Positions 37,697 to 46,280 of a DNA stretch of 64,000 nt are shown piece by piece. Within the stretch, counting starts at the first letter, position 1. Every line of letters begins with the position of its first letter. Location of the stretch: positions 1-64,000 of the forward strand of contig JAJXWQ010000002.1 in the NCBI GenBank assembly GCA_021781555.1, given 5' to 3'. Under the pieces are notes generated by a model that ran no database searches, was not told the origin of the DNA, and saw nothing but the letters and a program-made list of their open reading frames with translations. Position numbers and translations under genes: made by a program. The stretch is from a bacterium (lineage in GTDB: Bacteria; Cyanobacteriota; Sericytochromatia; S15B-MN24; VGJW01).

Positions 37697-37775
37697 ATTC
37701 GTGGGCACAAGGTAAATAGGTACCTTCAGATGACAGAGCGACCCCCTTTTTCAGGGCTATGACGGGAGGCAGTTG

Positions 37776-38621
37776 GTGATCCGGATTCTAGAGAAGGAGC
37801 AACTGGCCCCCGCCATCGGCCAGATGGTGCTCCAGGCACCCCACATCGCCCGGTTCGCCCGGGCCGGGCAGTTCCTCATCGTTCTCGTTCACGAGTTCGG
37901 CGAGCGCATCCCCATGACGATCGCCGACTTCGACCGCGAGGCCGGCACGATCACGATCGTTTACCAGGAGGTCGGCAAGAGCACGCGCGACCTCGGCGCC
38001 TTGCGGGTCGGCGATGCCATCGCGCATGTCCACGGGCCCCTGGGCCGTCCGTCCGAGATCGAGAAGTTCGGCACGGTCGTGGTCGTGGGTGGAGGCGTCG
38101 GAGTCGCCCCCATCTTCCCGATCACTCGCGAGCTCGAGGCCGCGGGCAACCACGTCGTCGGCATCACCGGTGCCCGCTCCATCGACCTCCTGTTCTGGCG
38201 AGAGCGCATGCGCTCGGTCACGCACGAGCTCTTCGAGATGACGGATGACGGCTCGGGCGGCCGCAAGGGTTTCGTCACCGACGCGCTCAAGGACGTTCTC
38301 GCCAGCCGCCAGGTCGACCGCGTCATCGCCATCGGCCCGGTCCCGATGATGCGCGCCGTCGCGGGCGTCACCCGGGAGTCCGGCACGCCCTGCGTCGTCA
38401 GCCTCAACCCCATCATGGTGTGCGGGATGGGGATGTGCGGCGGCTGCCGGGTCAAGGAGGGCGAGAAGACCCGGTTCACCTGCTACGAGGGCCCCGAGTT
38501 CGACGGCAACCGCGTCGATTTCGCCGAGCTCACCGAGCGCCTCCGGACCTACAAGCTCGAAGAGCAAGAGGCTCTCGCCCGCCTGATCTCCGCCCACGAG
38601 GAGGCCGCGAATGTCCACTAA
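37776..38621 (+). CDS. nfnA: Ferredoxin-NADP+ reductase alpha-like subunit (NfnA/SudB)
   Basis: MVLQAPHIARFARAGQFLIVLVHEFGERIPMTIAD; VVGGGVGVAPIFPITREL; 2Fe-2S CGMGMCGGCRV; GPEFDGNRVDF. Confidence 0.87.
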   Translation: MIRILEKEQLAPAIGQMVLQAPHIARFARAGQFLIVLVHEFGERIPMTIADFDREAGTITIVYQEVGKSTRDLGALRVGDAIAHVHGPLGRPSEIEKFGTVVVVGGGVGVAPIFPITRELEAAGNHVVGITGARSIDLLFWRERMRSVTHELFEMTDDGSGGRKGFVTDALKDVLASRQVDRVIAIGPVPMMRAVAGVTRESGTPCVVSLNPIMVCGMGMCGGCRVKEGEKTRFTCYEGPEFDGNRVDFAELTERLRTYKLEEQEALARLISAHEEAANVH

Positions 38622-40080
38622 GCCCGTCAAGAAGACGCTCATCCGCGAGGCCGTCCCCATGCCCGAGCAGGAGGCGGCAGAGCGGCGGGCCAACTTCGAC
38701 GAGGTGGCTCTCGGCTACATCGAGGAGGCGGCCCGGGCCGAGGCCGACCGCTGCATCGCCTGCCCGGCTCGCCAGTGCGTTCACAACTGCCCGGTGGGGG
38801 TCGATGTCCCGGCCTTCATCGCCCGCGTCGCCGAGGGCGACCTCCAGGGTGCCGCAGACATCCTCCACGACAAGAACGCCCTGCCCCGCGTGACCGGCCG
38901 GGTCTGCCCCCAGGAAGAGCAGTGCCAGATGAAGTGCTCGGTCGGCAAGGCCGGCGATGCCGTCTCGGTCGGCCGCATCGAACGCTTCGTGGCCGACTGG
39001 GAAGCCGAGCAGATCCGCCTGGGCAACGTCCCCCCCCCGGTCAAGGCAGCCAGCGTCGGCCAGCGCGTGGCCGTCATCGGATCGGGGCCCTCGGGCCTGA
39101 CCTGCGCTGCCGATCTCATCAAGCTCGGCTATGGCGTCACGGTGTTCGAGGCCTTCCACCGGCCGGGCGGGGTGCTGGTCTACGGCATCCCCGAGTTCCG
39201 CCTGCCCAAGGAGATCGTCTACAGCGAGGTCGCCGCCCTGGAACGGCTCGGCGTCGAGTTCAAGTACGATCACCTCATCGGCTCGGGCCAGACGATCGCC
39301 GACCTCTTCGCCGACGGCTATGAGGCCATCTACATCGGGACCGGCGCCGGCTTGCCCCAGTTCATGAACATCCCGGGCGAGAACCTCGCGGGCGTCTACT
39401 CGGCCAACGAGTACCTCACCCGGGTCAACCTCATGAAGGCCTTCAAGTTCCCCGAGTACGCCACGCCCATCAAGCGGGGACGCAACGTGGCGGTCGTCGG
39501 CGGCGGCAACGTCGCCATGGACGCCGCCCGCACCGCTCTGCGCATGGGGGCCGAGCACGTCTACCTGATCTACCGGCGCGGTCGCCAGGAGATGCCGGCC
39601 CGCGCCGAGGAGGCCGTGCACGCCGAGGAGGAAGGCATCGAGTTCGTACTCCAGAGCAACCCCGTCCGCTACCTCGGCAACGACCAGGGCTTCGTCTCCG
39701 GCATCGAGTGCGTCAAGATGGAGATGGGCGAACCCGACGCCTCGGGGCGGCGGCGGCCGGTGGTGGTCCCCGCTAGCGAGTTCACGCTCGAGATCGACCA
39801 GGCCATCCTGGCGGTCGGCACCACTCCCAACCCGATTCTCGCCCGCAGCACCCCCGGTCTCGAGACCCGCGGCAAGGGCGAGATCGTTGCCGACGAGGAG
39901 GGCGCGACGTCGCTCCCGGGTGTCTTCGCAGGGGGCGACATCGTGACCGGAGCGGCCACGGTGATCACGGCCATGGGTGCCGGTCGCAACGCTGCCACGG
40001 CGATCGATCGGTACCTGCGCGCCAAGCGCGGAACAGCCCCGGTGGGAGTGACGGAGGCATCGGCAGCCACCGTTTCGTAG
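38611..40080 (+). CDS. nfnB: NADPH-dependent glutamate synthase-like subunit (NfnB/SudA/GltA)
   Basis: CIACPARQCVHNCPVGVDVPAFIARVAEGDLQGAADIL; GSGPSGLTCAADLIKLGYGVTVFEAFHRPGGVLVYGIPEFRLPKEIV; start overlaps the nfnA end. Confidence 0.87.
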   Translation: MSTKPVKKTLIREAVPMPEQEAAERRANFDEVALGYIEEAARAEADRCIACPARQCVHNCPVGVDVPAFIARVAEGDLQGAADILHDKNALPRVTGRVCPQEEQCQMKCSVGKAGDAVSVGRIERFVADWEAEQIRLGNVPPPVKAASVGQRVAVIGSGPSGLTCAADLIKLGYGVTVFEAFHRPGGVLVYGIPEFRLPKEIVYSEVAALERLGVEFKYDHLIGSGQTIADLFADGYEAIYIGTGAGLPQFMNIPGENLAGVYSANEYLTRVNLMKAFKFPEYATPIKRGRNVAVVGGGNVAMDAARTALRMGAEHVYLIYRRGRQEMPARAEEAVHAEEEGIEFVLQSNPVRYLGNDQGFVSGIECVKMEMGEPDASGRRRPVVVPASEFTLEIDQAILAVGTTPNPILARSTPGLETRGKGEIVADEEGATSLPGVFAGGDIVTGAATVITAMGAGRNAATAIDRYLRAKRGTAPVGVTEASAATVS

Positions 40081-40106
40081 CGACCGGGCAGAGGGACCCG
40101 TTCGAG
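40079..40106 (+). repeat. Dispersed intergenic repeat, degenerate 3' fragment
   Basis: agcgaccgggcagagggacccgttcgag resembles the 3' part of the repeat family. Confidence 0.4.
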
Positions 40107-40134
40107 CCGACAATGCGCACAGGAAGGAGAATGC

Positions 40135-41364
40135 ATGTCCCGCTCCGGTCCCCTGGCCACTCTCCTGGTGGCCTGCCTCCTGCTGGCGGGAGCCTCACCG
40201 GCGCGGGCCGATGACGTTCCGCTGCCTCCCGGGGACATCCTGGGCTTCACGCCCTACCCGCCGGCCCCGGACGTCCTTCCCACGCCCCCCGCTCCGTCCG
40301 GCCGGCAGCTGGGGCCATCGACCTTTGCAGCCCAGCACCGCTTCGGAGCGGCCGAGAGAAGCTCTACCGGACCATCTTGTCGGGTCGGCGGCCAGATCTT
40401 CTCGAACTTCCACCTTCCCACCTCGCGTTTCGAGCCCGAAGGATTCGACCTGACCCGGGCCCGCATCTATGCGAACGGCGTCTTCAACCAGACCTGGTCG
40501 GGCCGCGTCGTGCTCAACACGAGGGCCCTGACCTTGCTGGGCGCGGCGGGCAAGGTTGTCACGCTTTCCCACGACGCCCTCCTCAAGATGGCCTACCTGC
40601 AAGCCCAGGGCCTCTTGCCGGGTAGCCGTATCCAGATGGGCATGATCGTTTCCCCATGGTTCGAATACGAGTCCTCGGCCTGGGGCTACCGGATGCTGGG
40701 CCTCGTGCCGAGCGCCGGTGGCTTCACCGCCACTCCGGGCCCTTCCCTCGTCCCGTTCTACGATCTGGGGCTCAGCCTGGCAGGCAACGAGGATCTCTTC
40801 GACGTCCCGAGCTTCTTCGGCTACGCCCTCGCCGTCACCAACGGCGAGGGCAACACCGCCACCGAGACGGACGGTCAGCTCGACTACGAGGGCCGCCTGA
40901 CCCTCCAGCCGGTGCCCGGCCTCGAGTTCACCGGCATCGCCCACAAGGGCAATCCCGGGGGCGCCGGCCCCGCATTCGAGCGCTATGCCGGCCTGGTGTT
41001 GATCCGGGGCGGCTGGGGACGCCTGGCTGCCGAAGGCAACTGGTCGCACGACGACGGCCCCGGCGGGATCGGCGACGGCCGGATCCTCGGCGCCTGGGCC
41101 GTGATCCACTTGCCGTTCTTCCCGCTGCCGACGCAGCTCGTGCTGCGCGGGGATCGCATCGATGGCGGCCCGACGCCCGCGGGCGCGATCGATCTCGCTC
41201 CCGCCGACGGCTTTCGTTACGAGACGATCGCCGGGATCGCCTTCAAGCCGGTCCGGCAGATCACGCTGATGCTCGACAACGAGAACGCCGACTGGCACCG
41301 CGTGGACGGTTCGGCGTACCGCAACACGGACCAGGTCGCCCTGAACACGCAGGTCACGTTCTGA
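40135..41364 (+). CDS. Outer-membrane beta-barrel porin-like protein
   Basis: Signal peptide ending ASPARA; alternating-strand features (GGQIFSNFHLPTSRFEPEGFDLTRARIYANGVFNQTWSGRVVLNT) and C-terminal F (VALNTQVTF). Confidence 0.72.
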   Translation: MSRSGPLATLLVACLLLAGASPARADDVPLPPGDILGFTPYPPAPDVLPTPPAPSGRQLGPSTFAAQHRFGAAERSSTGPSCRVGGQIFSNFHLPTSRFEPEGFDLTRARIYANGVFNQTWSGRVVLNTRALTLLGAAGKVVTLSHDALLKMAYLQAQGLLPGSRIQMGMIVSPWFEYESSAWGYRMLGLVPSAGGFTATPGPSLVPFYDLGLSLAGNEDLFDVPSFFGYALAVTNGEGNTATETDGQLDYEGRLTLQPVPGLEFTGIAHKGNPGGAGPAFERYAGLVLIRGGWGRLAAEGNWSHDDGPGGIGDGRILGAWAVIHLPFFPLPTQLVLRGDRIDGGPTPAGAIDLAPADGFRYETIAGIAFKPVRQITLMLDNENADWHRVDGSAYRNTDQVALNTQVTF

Positions 41365-41404
41365 CACCGGGCGACCGGCAGCAGCGGGGCTTGGGCACTC
41401 CCGG

Positions 41405-44026
41405 TCAGCCCCGATCGGGCGGCAGGATCCACTTCGAAGTCTCGATCACGACATAGGAAGCCAAGGCGGCGCAAAGGGCCACCAGCCAGTCGCGCTGATC
41501 CAGCGGACTGGTCCCCAGCACGGCGGAAAGGGGGCGGAGATCGCTCGTTGCGATCGCCAGCCAGAGCACGATGGCGACCCAGCGAGAAAGCCGGATCGCG
41601 CCCCGGCCCAGGATGCCCCGGAAGGGGGCTGCCCGGCGATCGGAGAAGGCGTGCATGGCCAGGGCCATGGCGATCGTGACCAGGATCAGGGTCTGGCCAT
41701 GGGCCAGCCCACGGTGCGCTAGCCCCCAGCGACCGACGGCGAGAGTGATGACGGCGATGACGAGCCCGTGGGACAGCATCGCCAGCATCCTCGCCCGGCC
41801 CAGCAGCAGGCTCCGCCGTGGCACCGGACCGTGGCCTTCGGCTTCCCCGAGGGCGAGACCCAGTGCGGGAAAGGTGTGGATCAGCAGGTTGAGGTACAGG
41901 ATCTGCAGCGGCGAGAGCGGCAACGGCCACCCGAACACGGTGGCGATCAAGACGGCCAGCATCGTGGCGACCGAGCACGTGATCAGGTAGTCGGCCGCGC
42001 TCTGGATGTTGAAAAAGACCGTCCTGCCCTCGAGCAGGGCGCCGAGCAGGACATCGAGCCGGGGCTCCACCAGGATAGCCTCGGCGGCCTGTTTGGCGAC
42101 CGCAGCCCCCCCGCCCATCGCGATCCCGACATCGGCCGCTCGGAGGGCGGGGGCATCGTTGACCCCATCTCCCATCATCGCAACGGCTTGGCCGCGCTCG
42201 CGCAAGGCCTGGACCAGGCGGTACTTGCCCTCGGGTGTGACCCTGGCCAGCACGTCGCTGTCGGGGGCCGGATCGCTGGAACCCGCGTCCACCTTGAGGG
42301 GCCGCGCTCCGGCGAGTTCGAGACGGCGGGCGATCGCCGCGGCCGTCGCCGGATGATCCCCTGTCACCATCACCATGCGAATTCCCGCCTGCCGCAGATC
42401 CCGAACGGCCTGACGACCTTCCGGCCGCGGCGGGTCCGCCATGCCGATCAGGCCGAGGAAGACCCACCCCGTATCCTCGGCCTGGTCGGGGCTCGGCAGC
42501 GGGACCGTCGCCGGAATCATCCGGGCCGCGACGGCGAAGACCCGGAGCCCGCAGCGGGCCATGGCACGGCTCCGCCGCGACCAGGCACGGCGGCCAGAAT
42601 CCGTCAGCGGCCTTGCGTTCAGCTGGAGATTCCGGCTCGAGCCAGAGGCCCGGTCGGTCGCGGAGATCACCTCGGCGCAGCGCGCCAGGATGGCCTCGGG
42701 GGCCCCCTTGGCGGCAATCACGGTCGCGCCGCCGAGGGGATCCGGAGCAGGCCCGCAGCAGACCGCCATCCACGGCCGACCCGGGCCGGGATCGATGGTC
42801 CAGCGGCGGGCGCAAGCGGGCCTGGGATCCTTGAGCTTGGCCTTCGCCGCGACGACCAGGAGCGCCCCTTCGTCGGGATCGCCGTGGACGTGCCAGCCCT
42901 CCTCGCTGCGCTCGTAGGTCGCGTTGTTGCAGAGCTGCGCCGAGCGCAGCAGCGCGACCATGGCGGGGAAATCACCGGGCTCTTGCACCTGACCGTGCGC
43001 CAGGAACGTCCCCCCGGGTTCGAGGGCCGGACCCGATACGGTCAGGCGACTGCCGGGGGTCTCGAGGCGCAGGACGGCCATCTGGTTGGCGGTCAGCGTG
43101 CCGGTCTTGTCGACGCAGAGAACCTGGATCGTGCCCAGCGTCTCCACGGTCTGGAGCCGCCGGACCTGCAGGCCGAGCGCGGCCAGGCGCCGGGCGCCCG
43201 CGGACAGCGCCAGCGTCGCCACGGCCGGCAGGCCCTCCGGGATGGCCGCGATCGCCAGGGCGATGGCCATCTGCGCCAGGGGCCAGAAAGGACGCTGCTG
43301 GGCCATGCCGATCGCGAGGATCCCGGCGGCCAGGAGCGCCACCGTCCAGATCAACACCCGGCCCAGCCCCTCGAGGCGGGCCTGGAGGGGACTGGGCGGC
43401 CGGTCGGTCTCCTGCATGAGGCGACCGATCCGTCCGATCTCGCTGCGGGCGCCCGTATGCTCGACGACGGCAAGCGCCGCCCCCTCGAGGCTGAGCGTCC
43501 CGGCGTGAACCCGATCTTCCGGGGCGCGCCGCCAGATCGGGACGGATTCTCCCGTGAGCAGGGATTCATCCTGGAGCAGGGCGCCCTCGACCAGACGCGC
43601 ATCGGCCGGGATCCGATCGCCGGCGAGGACGACCAGCAGGTCCCCTACCACCACCTCGGCCGCCGGAATGTCCCACTCTTGACCGCCCCGGCGCACGCGG
43701 GCGTGCGGAGCCGCCAGAGCTTGCAGCGCCTCGACGTCCTTGCTCGATCGGTAGTCCATGGCCGCCCCCACCACACCGTTGAGCAAGAGGGCGGCAAGGA
43801 TGGCCACGCCCTGCCCCGGCTCGCCGAGGGCAAAGGACAGGAGCCCGGCACCCAGGAGCAGCACGACGATGAAGCTGGTGGCCTGGTCCCGCAGGACCTG
43901 AGCCAGGGTTCGTGGCGGAAGCGTCGGGGTGAGGTTCGGTCCATCGCGCTCCAGGCGCAGGGCTGCGTCGGCGTGGGAAAGCCCGCCTTCCGGGCTCCCC
44001 CGGGGTGTCGCAGGGCTCTCGTTCAT
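41405..44026 (-). CDS. Cation-translocating P-type ATPase (Ca2+-ATPase-like)
   Basis: DKTGTLTANQM phosphorylation motif; LLTGESVPIWR; GDGVNDAPALRAADVGIAMG. Confidence 0.9.
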   Translation of the reverse strand: MNESPATPRGSPEGGLSHADAALRLERDGPNLTPTLPPRTLAQVLRDQATSFIVVLLLGAGLLSFALGEPGQGVAILAALLLNGVVGAAMDYRSSKDVEALQALAAPHARVRRGGQEWDIPAAEVVVGDLLVVLAGDRIPADARLVEGALLQDESLLTGESVPIWRRAPEDRVHAGTLSLEGAALAVVEHTGARSEIGRIGRLMQETDRPPSPLQARLEGLGRVLIWTVALLAAGILAIGMAQQRPFWPLAQMAIALAIAAIPEGLPAVATLALSAGARRLAALGLQVRRLQTVETLGTIQVLCVDKTGTLTANQMAVLRLETPGSRLTVSGPALEPGGTFLAHGQVQEPGDFPAMVALLRSAQLCNNATYERSEEGWHVHGDPDEGALLVVAAKAKLKDPRPACARRWTIDPGPGRPWMAVCCGPAPDPLGGATVIAAKGAPEAILARCAEVISATDRASGSSRNLQLNARPLTDSGRRAWSRRSRAMARCGLRVFAVAARMIPATVPLPSPDQAEDTGWVFLGLIGMADPPRPEGRQAVRDLRQAGIRMVMVTGDHPATAAAIARRLELAGARPLKVDAGSSDPAPDSDVLARVTPEGKYRLVQALRERGQAVAMMGDGVNDAPALRAADVGIAMGGGAAVAKQAAEAILVEPRLDVLLGALLEGRTVFFNIQSAADYLITCSVATMLAVLIATVFGWPLPLSPLQILYLNLLIHTFPALGLALGEAEGHGPVPRRSLLLGRARMLAMLSHGLVIAVITLAVGRWGLAHRGLAHGQTLILVTIAMALAMHAFSDRRAAPFRGILGRGAIRLSRWVAIVLWLAIATSDLRPLSAVLGTSPLDQRDWLVALCAALASYVVIETSKWILPPDRG

Positions 44027-44155
44027 CGGGCCTTCGATCCCAGGCAAGGCAGCAGGTCCTCGCGGCCGATCGCCGCCGGCCCCCTGGCCGAATCGGCCTG
44101 GCGCGGCCGGGTCACAAGAAGATGCACCCGGCCGCGCAGCCGCTCACCGTAGGGG

Positions 44156-44608
44156 TCAGGGCGTCTCGATCTTGAGCTTGTGGGCCTTCTTGCCCGGTGC
44201 TGGCTGCGCCAGCGGCGCCCGGATCGTCAAGATCCCATTCTTGAAGCTCGCCTTGGCCTGATCCTCGACGACGCGCTCGGGCAGGTGGACTGCCCGGTGG
44301 AAGCTCCCGAACTCCCGCTCGGAGCGGTAGAAGTAGTCCTCGCGGATCTCGGATTCCTTCTTCGTCTCGCCCAGGATGATCACACGCTCCGCGGTGACCT
44401 CGACGTTCACGTCCTTGGCCTCCATCCCCGGAAGCTCCACGTTGATGACGGCTTCCTTGTCCGTCGTGAAGACCTCGACCTTCGGCAGGAACATCATGGG
44501 TCCTTCCTCGATCATTCCGGGGTGGCCCACGATCTCGTTGAAGAGGCGATCCATCTGCTGGCGCATCCGCTCCAGCTCTGGCAGGGGCTGCCAGCGCATG
44601 AGTGCCAC
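44156..44608 (-). CDS. Hsp20/alpha-crystallin small heat shock protein
   Basis: FTTDKEAVINVELPGMEAKDVNVEVTAERVIILGETK; FHRAVHLPERVVEDQAKASFKNGILTIRAPLA; GTG start after aaaggag. Confidence 0.9.
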   Translation of the reverse strand: MALMRWQPLPELERMRQQMDRLFNEIVGHPGMIEEGPMMFLPKVEVFTTDKEAVINVELPGMEAKDVNVEVTAERVIILGETKKESEIREDYFYRSEREFGSFHRAVHLPERVVEDQAKASFKNGILTIRAPLAQPAPGKKAHKLKIETP

Positions 44609-44729
44609 GATAAGGCTCCTTTCTGCTGCACAGCACCGAACCCGGTGCTGCGTCATCCGAAGACCAGGCCGGCCCACCCCGGGGCATCGAGGGACGAGCC
44701 TGCGCCGGGTCCCATGGGATCCACGCCGA

Positions 44730-45146
44730 CTACTTGTGGCGGGTCTGCTGGTGGAAGTGCTCGAGCGCCTTGATCAGCTCGTTCTGGACGCGCCCCTCGA
44801 GCAGATCCTCGAGGGAGAGCATGCCGACCACCCGGCCTTGATCCACGACGACCAGTCTCCGGACCTTGTTCTCGAGCATCGTCTCGATCGCAAACTCGAC
44901 CGAGGCATCCGGGCTGACCGTGATCGGCTTGGTGGTCATGACCTCCTTGACGGGCCGATCCACCGATCGCTTGGCCACGGCGCGGACGGCGATGTCGCGA
45001 TCGGTGACGATGCCGACCAGCTTGCCGTCGTCGGCGATCGGGATGACTCCGACATTTTCCCGGTTCATCGTCTCGGCGACGTCCGGAACGGTCGTCACGG
45101 AGGCGACCTGGACGACCTTCTTGCTCATGATTTCGTTGACTTTCAT
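44730..45146 (-). CDS. Tandem CBS-domain protein
   Basis: IMSKKVVQVASVTTVPDVAETMNRENVGVIPIADDGKLVGIVTDRDIAVRAVA; second CBS VMTTKPITVSPDASVEFAIETMLENKVRRLVVVDQGRVVGMLSLEDLL. Confidence 0.92.
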   Translation of the reverse strand: MKVNEIMSKKVVQVASVTTVPDVAETMNRENVGVIPIADDGKLVGIVTDRDIAVRAVAKRSVDRPVKEVMTTKPITVSPDASVEFAIETMLENKVRRLVVVDQGRVVGMLSLEDLLEGRVQNELIKALEHFHQQTRHK

Positions 45147-45339
45147 GGGGGGGAATTCTCCTTTTTGATCGTGGGTGGGGCCAGCCGCACGCGGACGGCA
45201 TCCTTCAGGGGGGGACCTTCGCCGCCTCGACGGCGCAGCGCGGCAGCTTGCCTTGGGCAGGGGAGGGCACGACGGGACCTGGCGGGTTTTCCGGATGCCA
45301 AGGGCCCGGATTCCGGCGCAGGCATCCAAGCTGCGGCCG

Positions 45340-45669
45340 TCAACCCGGCCGGTGGTAGGTCTTGCAGTCGGCATGGCCGTCGTGAGGACCGACGATGACG
45401 GCCTCGGCGGTGCAGCGGAAACGCTCGTTGTACTTGCAGCTTTCGGCCTTGCAGCTGCCGACCCGTGCCTGCAGATCGGTGGCACCGAAGTGGGCCCCGC
45501 GGCGAGGCGTGAAGGTATCGCAGCGCGGGTGGACGGCCACCGCGGCGTGCCGGGAAGCCGTGGTCCGTTCCTCGTCACCGACCTGGATGGCAGCCGCATG
45601 GCACATGTTGGCCTCGTTGAAACCGCACTCGCTCAACTCGCAGAGCCGGACCAGCGGAATCTGCGTCAT
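45340..45669 (-). CDS. Cys-rich DUF1540-like protein
   Basis: Two repeated Cys patterns: CELSECGFNEANMCHAAAI...CDTF and CKAESCKYNERFRCTAEAVIV...CKTY. Confidence 0.65.
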   Translation of the reverse strand: MTQIPLVRLCELSECGFNEANMCHAAAIQVGDEERTTASRHAAVAVHPRCDTFTPRRGAHFGATDLQARVGSCKAESCKYNERFRCTAEAVIVGPHDGHADCKTYHRPG

Positions 45670-45823
45670 CGGGATCTTCCTTTCTGCTCAGGCTGCACGC
45701 CGAAATCGAACGCCCGATTGTTACACTCTTTAATTAAGATTTCAATAGCCGTCCCTGCCATCGCGAGGGGGCGCCAGGAATGCGCCGCAAGTTTCCCGAG
45801 AAAGGCTCCACGCGGCATTCCGG

Positions 45824-45919
45824 GCGCTCCCGGTTTGACCGGATCGGGTCCAGGATTTCAAACGGGGCCCGGTTGCGCAGCGCAGCGACCGCGCCGAGGG
45901 ACCCATTCACACTACAAAA
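45824..45919 (+). repeat. Dispersed intergenic palindromic repeat, full copy B
   Basis: gcgctcccggtttgaccggatcgggtccaggatttcaaacggggcccggttgcgcagcgcagcgaccgcgccgagggacccattcacactacaaaa; colinear with copy A. Confidence 0.8.
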
Positions 45920-45975
45920 ACCCCTTAACCCCCGGAAATCCAGAGCGCGAGAGCATGCCTGCGGAATTTCCACAA

Positions 45976-46004
45976 TTGACAATACTTCTCAACTACGCTA
46001 GATT
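45976..46004 (+). promoter_or_regulatory. sigma70-type promoter of feoAB with overlapping dyad
   Basis: -35 TTGACA (45976-45981), 17-bp spacer, -10 TAGATT (45999-46004). Imperfect 8-1-8 dyad TTGACAAT-A-CTTCTCAA (45976-45992). Confidence 0.65.
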
Positions 46005-46049
46005 GCTTTTATCGTCTTGAGAAACTCTATCAACTAGGAGTCCCATCGA

Positions 46050-46280
46050 GTGCTCGCCCCCTTGAGTCACCTCCAGCCTGGCCAACGCGGCCGGATCACC
46101 CGAGTCGGGGGGGCCTCGAGCATACGTCGGCGGATGCTCGACCTCGGCCTGGTCCCGGGCACCGAGATCGCCGCCCTCCACGCGGCACCGCTGCGCGATC
46201 CGGTGGCGTTCCTGGTACGCGGCTACCACCTGGCCATGCGGCGCCGGGATGCCGAGGCGATCGCCGTTGAGCTGCTGTGA
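46050..46280 (+). CDS. feoA: FeoA-family protein
   Basis: [71 protein letters not shown]. Confidence 0.92.
   Translation: MLAPLSHLQPGQRGRITRVGGASSIRRRMLDLGLVPGTEIAALHAAPLRDPVAFLVRGYHLAMRRRDAEAIAVELL

Noticed and set aside
25229-40080. Interpretation as a standard dissimilatory sulfate-reduction locus
   Set aside because: No dsrAB, dsrC, aprAB or sat seen in the window; only DsrE/TusA and Qmo-like parts occur.
41768-44152. 794-aa plus-strand ORF antisense to the P-type ATPase
   Set aside because: Shadow ORF with H/R/D/G-rich low-information sequence; minus strand has DKTGTLT and GDGVNDAP.
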